A stretch of DNA of 64,000 nt from Pseudomonas entomophila L48 (GTDB taxonomy: Bacteria; Pseudomonadota; Gammaproteobacteria; Pseudomonadales; Pseudomonadaceae), in assembly GCF_000026105.1 (NCBI RefSeq), contig NC_008027.1:5476501-5540500 (forward strand), read 5' to 3'. A model generated the notes under the pieces. That model was not told the DNA's origin. It made no database searches and was given only the letters and a program-made list of their open reading frames with translations. Below, one piece after another: positions 1 through 9,600 of this stretch. Every line of letters begins with the position of its first letter. Positions within the stretch are counted from its first letter, which is position 1. Both the position numbers and the translations under genes were made by a program.

Positions 1-300
1 GGCGTCGGTGACGTAGATCCGGTGGCTGACCTGGTTCTTCGCCAGCCCCCAGATCTGCGCGCTGGGGCGCCGCTCGCCGTACAAGGCAAGCACCTGGGGC
101 AGGCGGCTCTGGCCGAGGGTGCCGGCCTTGACGTCGTCGTGGAGGATTTCCGCCAGCAGGTTGGCGGTATCCACCAGGGTTTCCTCGGACGACTGGCGCA
201 CCACCGGGCGGATCTGTTCGCGCACGGTGTTGAGCAGGAAGTAGCCCGCCAGCCCGACGAACAGGAAGTACACCAGGAAGATGCGGATCCCCAGGCGCAT
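1..300 (-). CDS. creC: Sensor histidine kinase CreC, N-terminal part
   Basis: Partial gene running off the left edge; only about the first 100 residues are present. The protein opens with MRLGIRIFLVYFLFVGLAGY, a short cytoplasmic start and one strong membrane segment, followed by the beginning of a periplasmic sensor region. The start codon overlaps the stop of creB (ATGA), so the two are translationally coupled. This matches the inner-membrane kinase CreC, which phosphorylates CreB. The kinase domains lie outside the window, so the name rests on the N-terminus and the neighbour. Confidence 0.85.
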   Translation of the reverse strand, partial: MRLGIRIFLVYFLFVGLAGYFLLNTVREQIRPVVRQSSEETLVDTANLLAEILHDDVKAGTLGQSRLPQVLALYGERRPSAQIWGLAKNQVSHRIYVTDA

Positions 301-980
301 CAGGCGTGCTCCGGGCTGTAGCTGTAGCCCAGGCCACGGTGGGTCTGGATCGGCTCGGCCTCGCTGGCGACCAGGCGCAGCTTGGCCCGCAGGCTCTTGA
401 TGTGGCTGTCGATGGTGCGCTCGTAGCCCACGTCCGAAGCCACGCCCAGGCCGTCGAGCAGTTGCTCGCGGCTGAACACCCGCCGGGGTTGCTCGAGCAG
501 GCATTGCAGCAGGCGGAATTCGTGGCGGGTCAGCGCCAGTGGCTGGCCACGGTAGACGATGCGCATGGCCAGGGTGTCGAGCTGGAACGGCGCAACTTCG
601 GCGACAGGCTCGGGCCGCGGTGCCATACGCTTGAGGATCGCCCGCACCCGCGCGGCGACTTCTCGCGGGCTGAAGGGCTTGACCACATAGTCGTCGGCGC
701 CGATCTCAAGCCCCAGCACCCGGTCGATCTCGGCATCGCGGGCACTGAGGAACATCACCGGCACCTCGCTGAAGCGGCGCAATTGGCGGCAGGTCTCGAA
801 GCCGCTGATGTCGGGCAGGCCGATGTCGAGGATCACCAGGTCGGCCGGGCGCAGGCGCTGCTGTTCGACCGCGGCGCTGCCCAGCGACACCCATTCGGTG
901 CTGTGGCCGTCGGCCTGCAGGGCGTAGACCAGGGTGTCGGCGATGGCGGATTCGTCTTCGACGATGAGGATGTGGGGCAT
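300..980 (-). CDS. creB: Response regulator CreB
   Basis: 226-residue OmpR/PhoB-type regulator. The receiver domain (about 1-115) has the acidic pair at E8/D9, the phospho-acceptor D52 in LVILDIGLPD and the conserved K101 in VVKPF. A winged-helix DNA-binding domain fills residues 130-225. The MPHILIV start is preferred because it begins exactly at the receiver fold; longer starts run into upstream REP sequence. It sits directly before creC with a 1-base-type overlap. In other gammaproteobacteria CreBC responds to carbon metabolism and, in pseudomonads, to beta-lactam exposure. Confidence 0.9.
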   Translation of the reverse strand: MPHILIVEDESAIADTLVYALQADGHSTEWVSLGSAAVEQQRLRPADLVILDIGLPDISGFETCRQLRRFSEVPVMFLSARDAEIDRVLGLEIGADDYVVKPFSPREVAARVRAILKRMAPRPEPVAEVAPFQLDTLAMRIVYRGQPLALTRHEFRLLQCLLEQPRRVFSREQLLDGLGVASDVGYERTIDSHIKSLRAKLRLVASEAEPIQTHRGLGYSYSPEHA

Positions 981-1044
981 GGCGTCCGGCCTTGCTAGGT
1001 TGAAGGCTGGACTGTGAAGCATATCCGGACGCCGGTGCAATCCC

Positions 1045-1122
1045 TGTAGGAGCGGCTTCAGCCGCGATAGCGACGGTCATGTGAATTGGGCTGGCGCCAT
1101 CGCGGCTGAAGCCGCTCCTACA
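1045..1122. repeat. REP pair, class GGCTTCAGCC
   Basis: Two inverted REP units face each other in the creB upstream region. The left is TGTAGGAGCGGCTTCAGCCG and the right its complement, with about 30 bp between. Same class at 30992 and 42709. Confidence 0.9.
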
Positions 1123-1127
1123 AGCGC

Positions 1128-1628
1128 TTAACAGCCTGGATTGCCCGCCGTGAACTTCTCGCGCGGATCCACCGCCGCCTTGAACTTGCGCAGGGCCTTG
1201 GAGCCGATCAGCAGCGGGTAACGGAAATTGCTGCGGTCGACCAGGTTGACCTCCACGGTGCGCTTGACGTCGCCCAGGCACATCTCCAGCTCGATCACCG
1301 GCCGGTGCGAGAGGTCCGGCGCATCGCCTTCTTCTTCCTCTTCGGCGCGGTTCTTGATCTTGCTGATGCGCGCCACTTCATGCTCGTAGACCTTGTCGCC
1401 GGCACCCTCGGTCGCCAGGCGGAAGCGCACCCACTCGTTGCCGTCACGGGTGAACATCTCGATATCCTTGGCCGACAGCGAGGCGGTCCAGGCACCGGTG
1501 TCCATCTTGGCTTTCAGGGTCTGGCCGATCTCCGGCAGCTTGATGTTCTCGTATCGGCCATACAAGGTCGGTTCGGCGGCCATGACCGGCAGCGCCAGGA
1601 GGGACAACAGGGCAAGCAGGGATTTCAC
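1128..1628 (-). CDS. Retropepsin-like zinc-protease family protein (DUF785 / RimK-associated)
   Basis: 166 residues with a cleavable signal peptide ending around VMAAEP, so it is probably periplasmic. The core carries the aspartic-protease-like motif MDTGAWTASL with D43, and a second conserved strand near VNLVDRSNFRYPLLIG. This is the family annotated as 'ATP-dependent zinc protease' or retropepsin-like putative aspartic peptidase, often linked to RimK; biochemical activity is not well established. An acidic run (EEEEEGD) interrupts the middle. Monocistronic, between a REP pair and a divergent acyltransferase gene. Confidence 0.75.
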   Translation of the reverse strand: MKSLLALLSLLALPVMAAEPTLYGRYENIKLPEIGQTLKAKMDTGAWTASLSAKDIEMFTRDGNEWVRFRLATEGAGDKVYEHEVARISKIKNRAEEEEEGDAPDLSHRPVIELEMCLGDVKRTVEVNLVDRSNFRYPLLIGSKALRKFKAAVDPREKFTAGNPGC

Positions 1629-1810
1629 AGGGCAGGCTTCCTTGAGAGGGGTCAGTGCTTAGACTGCGCAAGCAGGATAGGTTCGTTGTCACAGGCTAAA
1701 CAACATAATGTGAAACATTTGTACCAATTAATGGACGTACGACGTTTGGCTAAGGCCCTTCCCCTGCTTATCATTGCCGACCGTTTACCTCACACCACAA
1801 GAGTCCCCAT

Positions 1811-2698
1811 ATGCGTCGCCTGCTGACCGGCACCCTCACCCTCACCCTGCTGCTGCTCAACACCCTGGTGATGATCGGCCCGCTGCTGGTGTTCGCCCTG
1901 CTCAAGCTGGTGCTGCCCGGCCGTGGCCGTGACTATGCGTCGGCCGCAGTGATGTGGGTCGCCGAAACCTGGTCGGAAGTCGACAAGGTCATCTTCGCCC
2001 TGTGCATTCCCACGCAGTGGGACATCCGCGGGGTGGACACGCTGCGCAACGACACCTCGTACCTGTGCGTCAGCAACCACCAGACCTGGGTCGATATCCC
2101 CGCGCTGATCGAAAGCCTCAACCGCCGGGTGCCGTTCTTCAAGTTCTTCCTCAAGAAGGAACTGATCTGGGTACCGCTGCTGGGCCTGGCCTGGTGGGGC
2201 CTGGACTACCCGTTCATGAAGCGCTACAGCAAGGCTTTCCTCGACAAGCACCCCGAGCTCAAAGGCAAGGACCTGGAAATCACCAAGGCCGCCTGCGAGC
2301 TGTTCAAGCGCCAGCCGGTGACCGTGGTCAACTATCTGGAAGGCACCCGCTTCACCGAGGCCAAGCGCGAACAGCAGCAATCACCCTATCGTCATCTGCT
2401 CAAGCCCAAGGCGGGCGGCGTGGCCTTCGTGCTGGCGGCGCTGGGCGAACAGCTCGACGCCCTGCTCGACGTGACCATCGTCTACCCCGGCAACAAGGCG
2501 CCAGGGTTCTGGGACCTGCTCAACGGCAGCATCAGCCGGGTGATCATCGACATTCGCGTGCGCGAGCTGGACCCGGCGCTGTGCGAGGGCGATTACGAGA
2601 ACGACCCGGCGTTTCGCCAGACTGTACAGGCCTGGGTGAACCAACTGTGGGTGGAGAAGGACCAGCGAATCGAGGAACTGCGCGCCGAGATGCGCTGA
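1811..2698 (+). CDS. Inner-membrane PlsC-family acyltransferase (YihG-like)
   Basis: 295 residues. An N-terminal hydrophobic helix (about 8-35) anchors it in the membrane. Acyltransferase motif I is SNHQTWVD (H90, D95) and motif III is EGTRF (E177-R180), so the HX4D catalytic pair and the glycerol-phosphate-binding motif are both intact. It belongs to the LPLAT/YihG group that transfers acyl chains to lysophospholipids; the exact substrate cannot be read from sequence. Single gene, divergent from the retropepsin-like gene, followed by a REP pair. Confidence 0.8.
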   Translation: MRRLLTGTLTLTLLLLNTLVMIGPLLVFALLKLVLPGRGRDYASAAVMWVAETWSEVDKVIFALCIPTQWDIRGVDTLRNDTSYLCVSNHQTWVDIPALIESLNRRVPFFKFFLKKELIWVPLLGLAWWGLDYPFMKRYSKAFLDKHPELKGKDLEITKAACELFKRQPVTVVNYLEGTRFTEAKREQQQSPYRHLLKPKAGGVAFVLAALGEQLDALLDVTIVYPGNKAPGFWDLLNGSISRVIIDIRVRELDPALCEGDYENDPAFRQTVQAWVNQLWVEKDQRIEELRAEMR

Positions 2699-2722
2699 CA
2701 GGAACGTTCGCCGGCAACCCTT

Positions 2723-2786
2723 TGTAGGAGCCAGCCTTGCTGGCGAACTCAGGCACCTCGGTTCGCCAGCAAGGCTGGCTCCTACA
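2723..2786. repeat. REP pair, class GCCAGCCTTGCTGGC
   Basis: Inverted REP pair between the convergent acyltransferase and DUF2780 genes. Outer ends TGTAGGAGCC and GGCTCCTACA; short loop. Confidence 0.9.
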
Positions 2787-2796
2787 AAGGTACGTG

Positions 2797-3366
2797 TCAG
2801 ACCGAAGGTGCGACGGCGGCCGGGGTGGCCCACAGGTTGCCCAGGTTTTGCAGCAGCGAGCTGGCAATACCCTGTTGCCCCAGGTACTGAAGGATCAACG
2901 GCGCGAACTGGCCAATCATCCCGGTCTCCATGCCCAGCGCCTTGAACACAGTGTCGAGGTCGTTGCGGTTCTGCACCTCGCCGCCCAAGGCATTGCTCAG
3001 GGCGGAGGAGCTCTTGTCATTGCCCAGCAACTGGCCCAGGCCACTCAGCCCGCCCAGGGCAGTGTTGCCCGACAGCAGGTCCAGGCCCGGCACAGCCTTG
3101 GCCAGTTGCCCATAGTCGTCGCCGCTGAGATTGTTGCGCGCCAGCCCCAGCATCGCTCCCGCCCCGCCAATAGCCTGCTCAGGGGTGATCTTCAGCTCGC
3201 TGCCCAGGCTGTTGAGCAGGTTGGCCTGGGTCGCCGGTGCCTGTACCTGGCCCTGTTGATGCGGACTTTGCGCTGCGGACACCGCATTGGCGACATCGCC
3301 GAGGTTGAGGGCAAACGCCGGGCTTGCGGCCAGGGTCATCAGGGTTGCCAGGGTGAATGCTTTCAT
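2797..3366 (-). CDS. DUF2780 secreted/periplasmic protein
   Basis: 189 residues from MKAFTLATLM. The signal peptide ends about ASPAFA, followed by a low-complexity stretch (QSPHQQGQVQAPATQ) and a Gly/Leu-rich helical domain with repeated GLSGLGQLLG-like segments typical of DUF2780. No catalytic motif is visible and the function is unknown. The downstream ATG was chosen because it gives a proper signal peptide; the longer frame upstream has none. It ends against a REP pair. Confidence 0.7.
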   Translation of the reverse strand: MKAFTLATLMTLAASPAFALNLGDVANAVSAAQSPHQQGQVQAPATQANLLNSLGSELKITPEQAIGGAGAMLGLARNNLSGDDYGQLAKAVPGLDLLSGNTALGGLSGLGQLLGNDKSSSALSNALGGEVQNRNDLDTVFKALGMETGMIGQFAPLILQYLGQQGIASSLLQNLGNLWATPAAVAPSV

Positions 3367-3522
3367 CGGGAGGGACCTCGTCGGCCGGGATGGCCGGGAA
3401 ACGAGGGGTTGGACTGGGTTAGCGAAGGTTTGTTCCAGCCCGGCCATCGGTGTTCATCCCGACGGGCCGGCCTGCGGAGCGTGGGGCCACCACCGATCCG
3501 GTGGCGCCCCCACTGCCAGCCA

Positions 3523-4722
3523 TCACGCCGCGCTGAAGGTCTTGTGCGGGTCGATCACGAATTTCTTCGGCACACCCGCATCGAACTCGCCATACCCTTC
3601 AGGTGCCTGGTCCAGGCTGATCACCTGCACCCCCACCACTTCGGCGATATTGATGCGGTCCCACATGATCGCCTGCATCAGCTGACGGTTGTACTTCATG
3701 GTCGGGGTCTGCCCGGTGTGGAAGCTGTGCGACTTGGCCCAGCCCAGGCCGAAGCGGATGCTCAGCGCGCCGATCTTGGCGGCGGCATCCACCGCGCCTG
3801 GGTCTTCGGTCACGTACAGGCCCGGAATACCGATCTTGCCGGCCACGCGGGTCACCTGCATCAGCGAGTTGAGCACGGTGGCCGGGGCTTCGTGCTTGGC
3901 GCCTTCATGGCCATGGCCGCGGGCCTCGAAGCCAACAGCGTCGACGGCGCAGTCCACTTCCGGCTCGCCGAGGATATCGATGATCTGCTCGTGCAGTGGG
4001 GTGTCCTTGGACAGATCGACCACTTCGAAACCTTGCGACTTGGCGTGGGCCAGGCGGGCCGGGTTGAGGTCGCCGACGATGACGCAGGCCGCGCCCAGCA
4101 GGCGTGCGGAAGCGGCAGCGGCCAGGCCGACCGGGCCGGCACCCGCGACGTACACGGTGCTGCCCGGGCCAACACCTGCGGTGACGGCACCGTGGTAACC
4201 GGTGGGGAGGATGTCGGACAGGCAGGTCAGGTCGCGGATCTTCTCCATGGCCTTGTCACGGTCGGGTAGTTTCAGCAGGTTGAAGTCGGCGTAGGGCACC
4301 AGCACGTACTCGGCCTGGCCACCGGTCCAGTCGCCCATGTCGACATAACCGTAGGCGCCGCCGGCGCGGGCCGGGTTGACGGTGAGGCAGACGCCGGTGT
4401 GCATCTCTTTGCACGAGCGGCAGCGGCCACAGGCGACGTTGAAGGGTACCGACACCAGATCGCCGATTTTCAGGCGTTCGACGTCACGGCCCATTTCGAC
4501 GATTTCACCGGTGATTTCGTGGCCCAGGACCAGGCCGACCTGGGCGGTGGTGCGGCCGCGGACCATGTGCTGGTCGGAGCCGCAGATGTTGGTGGAGACC
4601 ACCTTGAGGATGACCCCGTGCTCGATTTTCTTGCCGCGCGGGTCCTGCATTTTGGGGTAGTCGATCTTCTGCACCTCGACCTTGCCCGCGCCGAGATACA
4701 CCACTCCACGGTTACCAGACAT
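3523..4722 (-). CDS. fdhA: Glutathione-independent formaldehyde dehydrogenase
   Basis: 399-residue zinc- and NAD-dependent medium-chain dehydrogenase. Catalytic zinc ligands are C47 (TNICGSDQH) and the histidine in LVLGHEITGE. A structural zinc loop CGRCRSCKEMHTGVC and the NAD-binding GAGPVGLAAA follow. The long insertion and N-terminus MSGNRGVVYL are typical of P. putida-type FdhA, which oxidises formaldehyde to formate with tightly bound NAD. It lies beside purU and the sox genes, where sarcosine demethylation can release formaldehyde, so detoxification of that product is the likely role. Confidence 0.93.
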   Translation of the reverse strand: MSGNRGVVYLGAGKVEVQKIDYPKMQDPRGKKIEHGVILKVVSTNICGSDQHMVRGRTTAQVGLVLGHEITGEIVEMGRDVERLKIGDLVSVPFNVACGRCRSCKEMHTGVCLTVNPARAGGAYGYVDMGDWTGGQAEYVLVPYADFNLLKLPDRDKAMEKIRDLTCLSDILPTGYHGAVTAGVGPGSTVYVAGAGPVGLAAAASARLLGAACVIVGDLNPARLAHAKSQGFEVVDLSKDTPLHEQIIDILGEPEVDCAVDAVGFEARGHGHEGAKHEAPATVLNSLMQVTRVAGKIGIPGLYVTEDPGAVDAAAKIGALSIRFGLGWAKSHSFHTGQTPTMKYNRQLMQAIMWDRINIAEVVGVQVISLDQAPEGYGEFDAGVPKKFVIDPHKTFSAA

Positions 4723-4889
4723 GCTTCTTACCTCGCTAGATTTGTAGTTATGCAGCGGTGGTGGAAAGCGCCGCCTTTCCGTGGGCGGCCTGTGTTACTG
4801 GAATGATGGGGATTGTGGGCTGGATGGGGGATGGGGCGGTGACTGGATGCGACAGGGGGATATCTGATTGCGCCGAGACACCGCCACCC

Positions 4890-4962
4890 TGTAGGAGCCA
4901 GCTTGCTGGCGAACGGCAGCACCGGGGTGGCGTGGCTGTTCGCCAGCAAGCTGGCTCCTACA
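4890..4962. repeat. REP pair, class GCCAGCTTGCTGGC
   Basis: Inverted pair in the fdhA-purU intergenic region, 3' of purU. Arms TGTAGGAGCCAGCTTGCTGG and its complement. Confidence 0.9.
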
Positions 4963-4975
4963 GGGGGCGGGTGGA

Positions 4976-5833
4976 TCAGAGAACGACGGTGCGATTGGCG
5001 TTGAGGAACACCCGACGCTCGATGTGATAGCCCACCGCCCGCGCCAGAGTCAGGCATTCGATGTCGCGGCCCTTGGCGATCAGGTCTTCGGGATAATGGG
5101 CGTGATCGACCACCTCGACACCCTGGGCGATGATCGGCCCTTCGTCCAGGTCGTTGTTGATGTAGTGCGCCGTGGCACCAACCATCTTCACGCCCTTGTT
5201 GTACGCCTGGTGATACGGCTTGGCGCCCTTGAACCCGGGCAACAGCGAGTGATGGATGTTGATCGCCCAGCCATCCAGCCGCCGACACAGTTCAGGCGAA
5301 AGCACCTGCATGTAGCGGGCAAGAATGACCAGCTCGGCACCGGTTTCCTCGATCACCTGCAGCACCTTGCGCTCCTGCCCGGGCTTGTCATTGGGGTCGA
5401 GGGCGAAGTGGTAGTAGGGAATCTTGTGCCAGTGCGCCAAGGGCTCGAGGTCGGGGTGGTTGGACACCACCGCGACCACGTCCATGGCCAGCTGGCCGAT
5501 GCGCTGGCGGTACAGCAGATCGTTCAGGCAGTGGTCGGCCTTGGACACCATGATCACTACCTTGGGGCGGTGATTTGGCGCGGTCAGTTCGAAGGCCATG
5601 CCGAACGCTTCGCTGCGCTCGGCCAACCCCGCGCGGAAGGCGTTCTCGTCGAAACCGTCCGGGGCGCGGAACTCCACGCGAATGAAGAACCGCCCCGACA
5701 GCCGATCATCGAACGAATGGTGCTCGGTAACGTAGCAGCGCTGCTCGTAGAGATGACGCGTCACCACATCGACCGTGCCGAGCATGCTCGGGCAGTCGGC
5801 AGTGAGAATCCAGGTGTCCGGTGCCCGACTCAT
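4976..5833 (-). CDS. purU: Formyltetrahydrofolate deformylase
   Basis: 285 residues. An N-terminal ACT domain (about 8-85) is followed by a formyltransferase-type hydrolase domain with NIHHSLLPGFKGAKPY and the GATAHYINNDLDEGPII segment that carries the catalytic Asp. The enzyme hydrolyses 10-formyl-THF to THF and formate. In this position it balances the one-carbon pool fed by soxBDAG and drained by glyA. It directly follows soxG with a 12-bp gap, so it is probably part of the same minus-strand transcript. Confidence 0.93.
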   Translation of the reverse strand: MSRAPDTWILTADCPSMLGTVDVVTRHLYEQRCYVTEHHSFDDRLSGRFFIRVEFRAPDGFDENAFRAGLAERSEAFGMAFELTAPNHRPKVVIMVSKADHCLNDLLYRQRIGQLAMDVVAVVSNHPDLEPLAHWHKIPYYHFALDPNDKPGQERKVLQVIEETGAELVILARYMQVLSPELCRRLDGWAINIHHSLLPGFKGAKPYHQAYNKGVKMVGATAHYINNDLDEGPIIAQGVEVVDHAHYPEDLIAKGRDIECLTLARAVGYHIERRVFLNANRTVVL

Positions 5834-5845
5834 GCTCTGTACTCC

Positions 5846-6478
5846 TTACGCTTCGATGGCCAGGCCGTACTCGGCCGACGCGTCCTGCAGCCACAGCCAC
5901 CAGTAGTCGGAGAAGCTGCGGCGGATCACCAGTTCCCAGGTGTCCTCGGCGGTGCGACGGATCACCAGTTGCGATTTGGCGAACACGGTGCCGACGGCCT
6001 TGCCGACCGGGAAGTTGTTCGGGTGTACATCATAGCTGGTGGATTTCATCAGCACGTCGCGCACATTGGGGCCGCGCAGTTCAAGCAGGGTCTGCCCGCC
6101 GCTGACGTTGACCACCTGGATGTGCTGGCCGTCGAGGGCGTCGCGCAGTTTCTGCTCGACGGCGAACTCCTGGCCGCCGGGAACGATCAGCAGCCACTCG
6201 TCCGGGCCCATCCACTGCAACGACATTTCGTTGTTGGCGACCACGGTCAGGGCCACCGGCAGTTCCAGGCCCAGGGCCTTGTGCACGCCGCCGGCGAAGG
6301 CCTGGTCGTGGCCATTGCCACGAATGGTCAGGTGGCCGAGGAGTTTCTTCTCGCGCAGGGTCACGCCTGCGTTCTTGCGGCCCTTGCCGACCAGGCTGGC
6401 TAGGTCGGCGTGGTGCAAGGGCGACTGGGCCTTGGCGTCGGTGCCGGGGTTTTGCTGGAAGACGTTGATAGCGCTCAT
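5846..6478 (-). CDS. soxG: Sarcosine oxidase gamma subunit
   Basis: 210 residues with the GcvT-like fold of heterotetrameric sarcosine oxidase gamma subunits, including QWMGPDEWLLIVPGG and LRGPNVRDVLMKSTSYDVHP. It packs against SoxA in the complex and carries no catalytic residues of its own. The upstream GGTGAGAA is a good ribosome site. It is separated from soxA by 171 bp containing a REP pair, whereas soxB, soxD and soxA are nearly contiguous. Confidence 0.92.
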   Translation of the reverse strand: MSAINVFQQNPGTDAKAQSPLHHADLASLVGKGRKNAGVTLREKKLLGHLTIRGNGHDQAFAGGVHKALGLELPVALTVVANNEMSLQWMGPDEWLLIVPGGQEFAVEQKLRDALDGQHIQVVNVSGGQTLLELRGPNVRDVLMKSTSYDVHPNNFPVGKAVGTVFAKSQLVIRRTAEDTWELVIRRSFSDYWWLWLQDASAEYGLAIEA

Positions 6479-6536
6479 TTCTCACCTGCCTTGAATTCTG
6501 TGGGTCACAACCGGTGTTCGGGTCGGCGGCACATCC

Positions 6537-6608
6537 TGTAGGAGCGGGTTTACCCGCGAATGCGATGGTGGTTTCACCGCCCTATTCGCGGGTAAACCCG
6601 CTCCTACA
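6537..6608. repeat. REP pair inside the sox operon, class GGGTTTACCC
   Basis: Inverted REP pair TGTAGGAGCGGGTTTACCCG and its complement, in the soxA-soxG gap. It is the only copy of this sequence class in the window. Confidence 0.9.
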
Positions 6609-6649
6609 GGGACCTCATTGCCAGCCAGACACCGTTTGCCTTCCGGGCC

Positions 6650-9600
6650 TTAGACGTTCTGCCGCTCGCCTTTCGGGTCGAAGAACACCGAAGACACGAT
6701 CTCGGCCTCGATCACGCTGCCATCGGCCTGGGGCGAATACACCCGCTCGCCCAGGCGCTTGAGGCCGCCCTTGACCACGCCCATGGCGAACGAATAACCC
6801 AGGGAGTTGGCCGCGTAGCTGGAGGTGACGTGGCCGACCATGTCCATCGGGATCGGCTGCTTCGGATCGAACACCAGCTGGGCGCCTTCCGGCAGCCACA
6901 CGTTCGGGTCCACAGGCTTGAGGCCCACCAGCTGCTTGCGGTTCTCGCGCACGGTGTCCTCGCGGTTCATGCCCCGCAGGCCGATCCACGAGAACGGCTT
7001 GTTGCGGCCCACGCACCAGCTCATGTTGAGGTCGTCCGGGGTCATCGAACCGTCGGTGTCCTGGCCGACGATGATGAAGCCCTTCTCGGCGCGCAGCACG
7101 TGCATGGTCTCGGTGCCATACGGCGTGAGGTTGTATTTCTTGCCCGCCTCGACGATCTGCTCCAGTACACCCATGGCGTAGTTGGCCTGGACGTTGATCT
7201 CGTACGACAGCTCGCCAGTGAACGAGATGCGGAACACCCGCGCCGGCACGCCGCCGACCAGGCCTTCCTTCCAGCTCATGAACGGGAAGCCTTCCTTGTC
7301 CAGGTCGATGTCGCTGACGTCGGCCAGCAGCTTGCGGCTGTTGGGGCCGGACAGGGTCATGGTCGCCCAGTGGTCGGTGACCGAGGTGAAGTACACCTTC
7401 ATGTCCGGCCACTCGGTCTGGTGGTACAGCTCCAGCCATTGCAGCACGCGGGCGGCGCCGCCGGTGGTGGTGGTCATGATGAAGTGGTTGTCGCCGACGC
7501 AGGCGGTCACGCCGTCGTCGAAGACCATGCCGTCTTCCTTGCACATCAGGCCGTAGCGGGCCTTGCCCACGTCGAGCTTGGTCCAGGCGTTGGTGTAGAT
7601 GCGGTTGAGGAACTCGCGCGCGTCCGGGCCCTGGATGTCGATCTTGCCCAGGGTCGAGGCGTCCAGCAGGCCGACGCTGTCACGCACGGCCTTGCACTCG
7701 CGGGCCACGGCGGTGTGGATGTCTTCGCCGGGCTTGGGGAAGTACCACGGGCGCTTCCACTGGCCGACGTCCTCGAACTCGGCGCCGTTCTTGATGTGCC
7801 AGGCATGCAGGGCAGTGAAGCGCACCGGCTCGAACAGGTGGCCACAGTGCCGGCCCGCCACCGCGCCGAAGGTCACCGGCGTGTAGTTGGGGCGGAACAT
7901 GGTGGTGCCCATTTCCGGGATGCCTATGCCGAGCGAGCGGGCGGCGATGGCCAGGCCGTTGATGTTGCCCAGCTTGCCCTGGTCGGTACCGAAGCCCAGG
8001 GCGGTGTAGCGCTTGACGTGCTCGACCGACTCGAAGCCCTCGCGGGTGGCCAGTTCGATGGCCGCGGCGGTGACGTCGTTCTGCTGGTCGACGAACTGCT
8101 TGGGCGCACGCGCGGTGCCCTTGTCGTGGGGCACCTGGAACAGCGCCACGGTGGCCTCTTCCTTGCGCGCCAGGGTTTTCGGCAGGGTGCCGGCACTGGC
8201 CTTGAAACCGGCCTCGGTGGCCGCGCGCACGCCGCCTTCGAAGCCGTCGGCAATCACATCGCCCAGGGCATAGACGCCGTTCACGCCACCGACGCACACA
8301 CGCTTCTGCGGCGCGTCGCCCGGCACGAAGCCGAGGATGTCTTCACGCCAGACCGGGCGACCGCCCAGGTGCGAAGCCAGGTGAACCACCGGGCTGTAGC
8401 CGCCGGAGGTCGCGATCAGGTCGCACTCGAGGGTTTCGCCGGGGCTGGTGACTTTGTGCGCCTGCACATCGATGGCCGCCACGCGGGCGCCAGTAACGTG
8501 CTTGCTGCCCTTGGCCTCGATCACGGCGCTGGAGGTGAGGATGCGGATGCCTTTTGCTCGGGCCTCTTCGACCAGCGAGCCACGCGGATTGTGGCGGGCG
8601 TCGGCGATGGCGACCACCTGCAGGCCGGCATCGTGCCAGTCCAGCGCGCAACGGTAGGCGTGGTCGTTGTTGGTCGACAGCACCAGCTTGCGGCCCGGCG
8701 CCACGCCATAGCGGCGCACATAGGTGGACACGGCGCCGGCCAGCATGTTGCCCGGCAGGTCGTTGTTGCCGTACACCAGCGGACGCTCGTGGGCGCCCGC
8801 AGCCAGTACGACGCGATTGGCGCGCACGCGGTGCACGCGCTGGCGCACCTGGCCGATCGGCGCGCGGTCGCCGAGATGGTCGGTGAGGCGCTCGTGGATG
8901 GTGAGGAAGTTGTGATCGTGGTAGCCGTTGACCGTGCTGCGCGGCAGCAGGGTGACTTCCGGCAGCGACTCCAGCTCGGCGACGACGGCGTTGACCCACT
9001 CGGCGGCCGGTTTGCCGTCCAGCGTCTCGCGGCTGTCGAGCAAGGTGCCGCCGAACTCTTCCTGCTCATCCGCCAGGATGACCCGAGCACCGCTGCGCGC
9101 GGCAGCCAGGGCAGCGGCCAGGCCGGCAGGGCCGGCACCGACGATCAGCACGTCGCAGTGCTGGTTCATGTAGTCGTAGCTGTCCGGGTCGTTCTGCAGC
9201 GGCGCACGGCCCAGGCCCGCCGCCTTGCGGATGTACTTCTCGTAGGTCATCCAGAACGACTTGGGGTACATGAAGGTCTTGTAGTAGAACCCGGGCGGCA
9301 TCATGTTGCCACCGACCTTGCCGATGATGCCCATCATGTCGTTGTTGACGTTCGGCCAACCGTTGGTGCTGGTGGCCACCAGGCCTGCGTACAGGGCCTG
9401 CTGGGTGGCGCGCACGTTGGGGATCTGGGTGGCTTCGCTGGAGCCGATCTGCAGGATGGCGTTCGGCTCTTCGGTGCCGGCGGCGATGATCCCGCGGGGG
9501 CGCGAGTACTTGAAGCTGCGCCCGACGATGTCGACGCCGTTGGCCAGCAGCGCGGCGGCCAGCGTGTCGCCGGCATAGCCCTGGTAGGTCTTGCCGTTGA

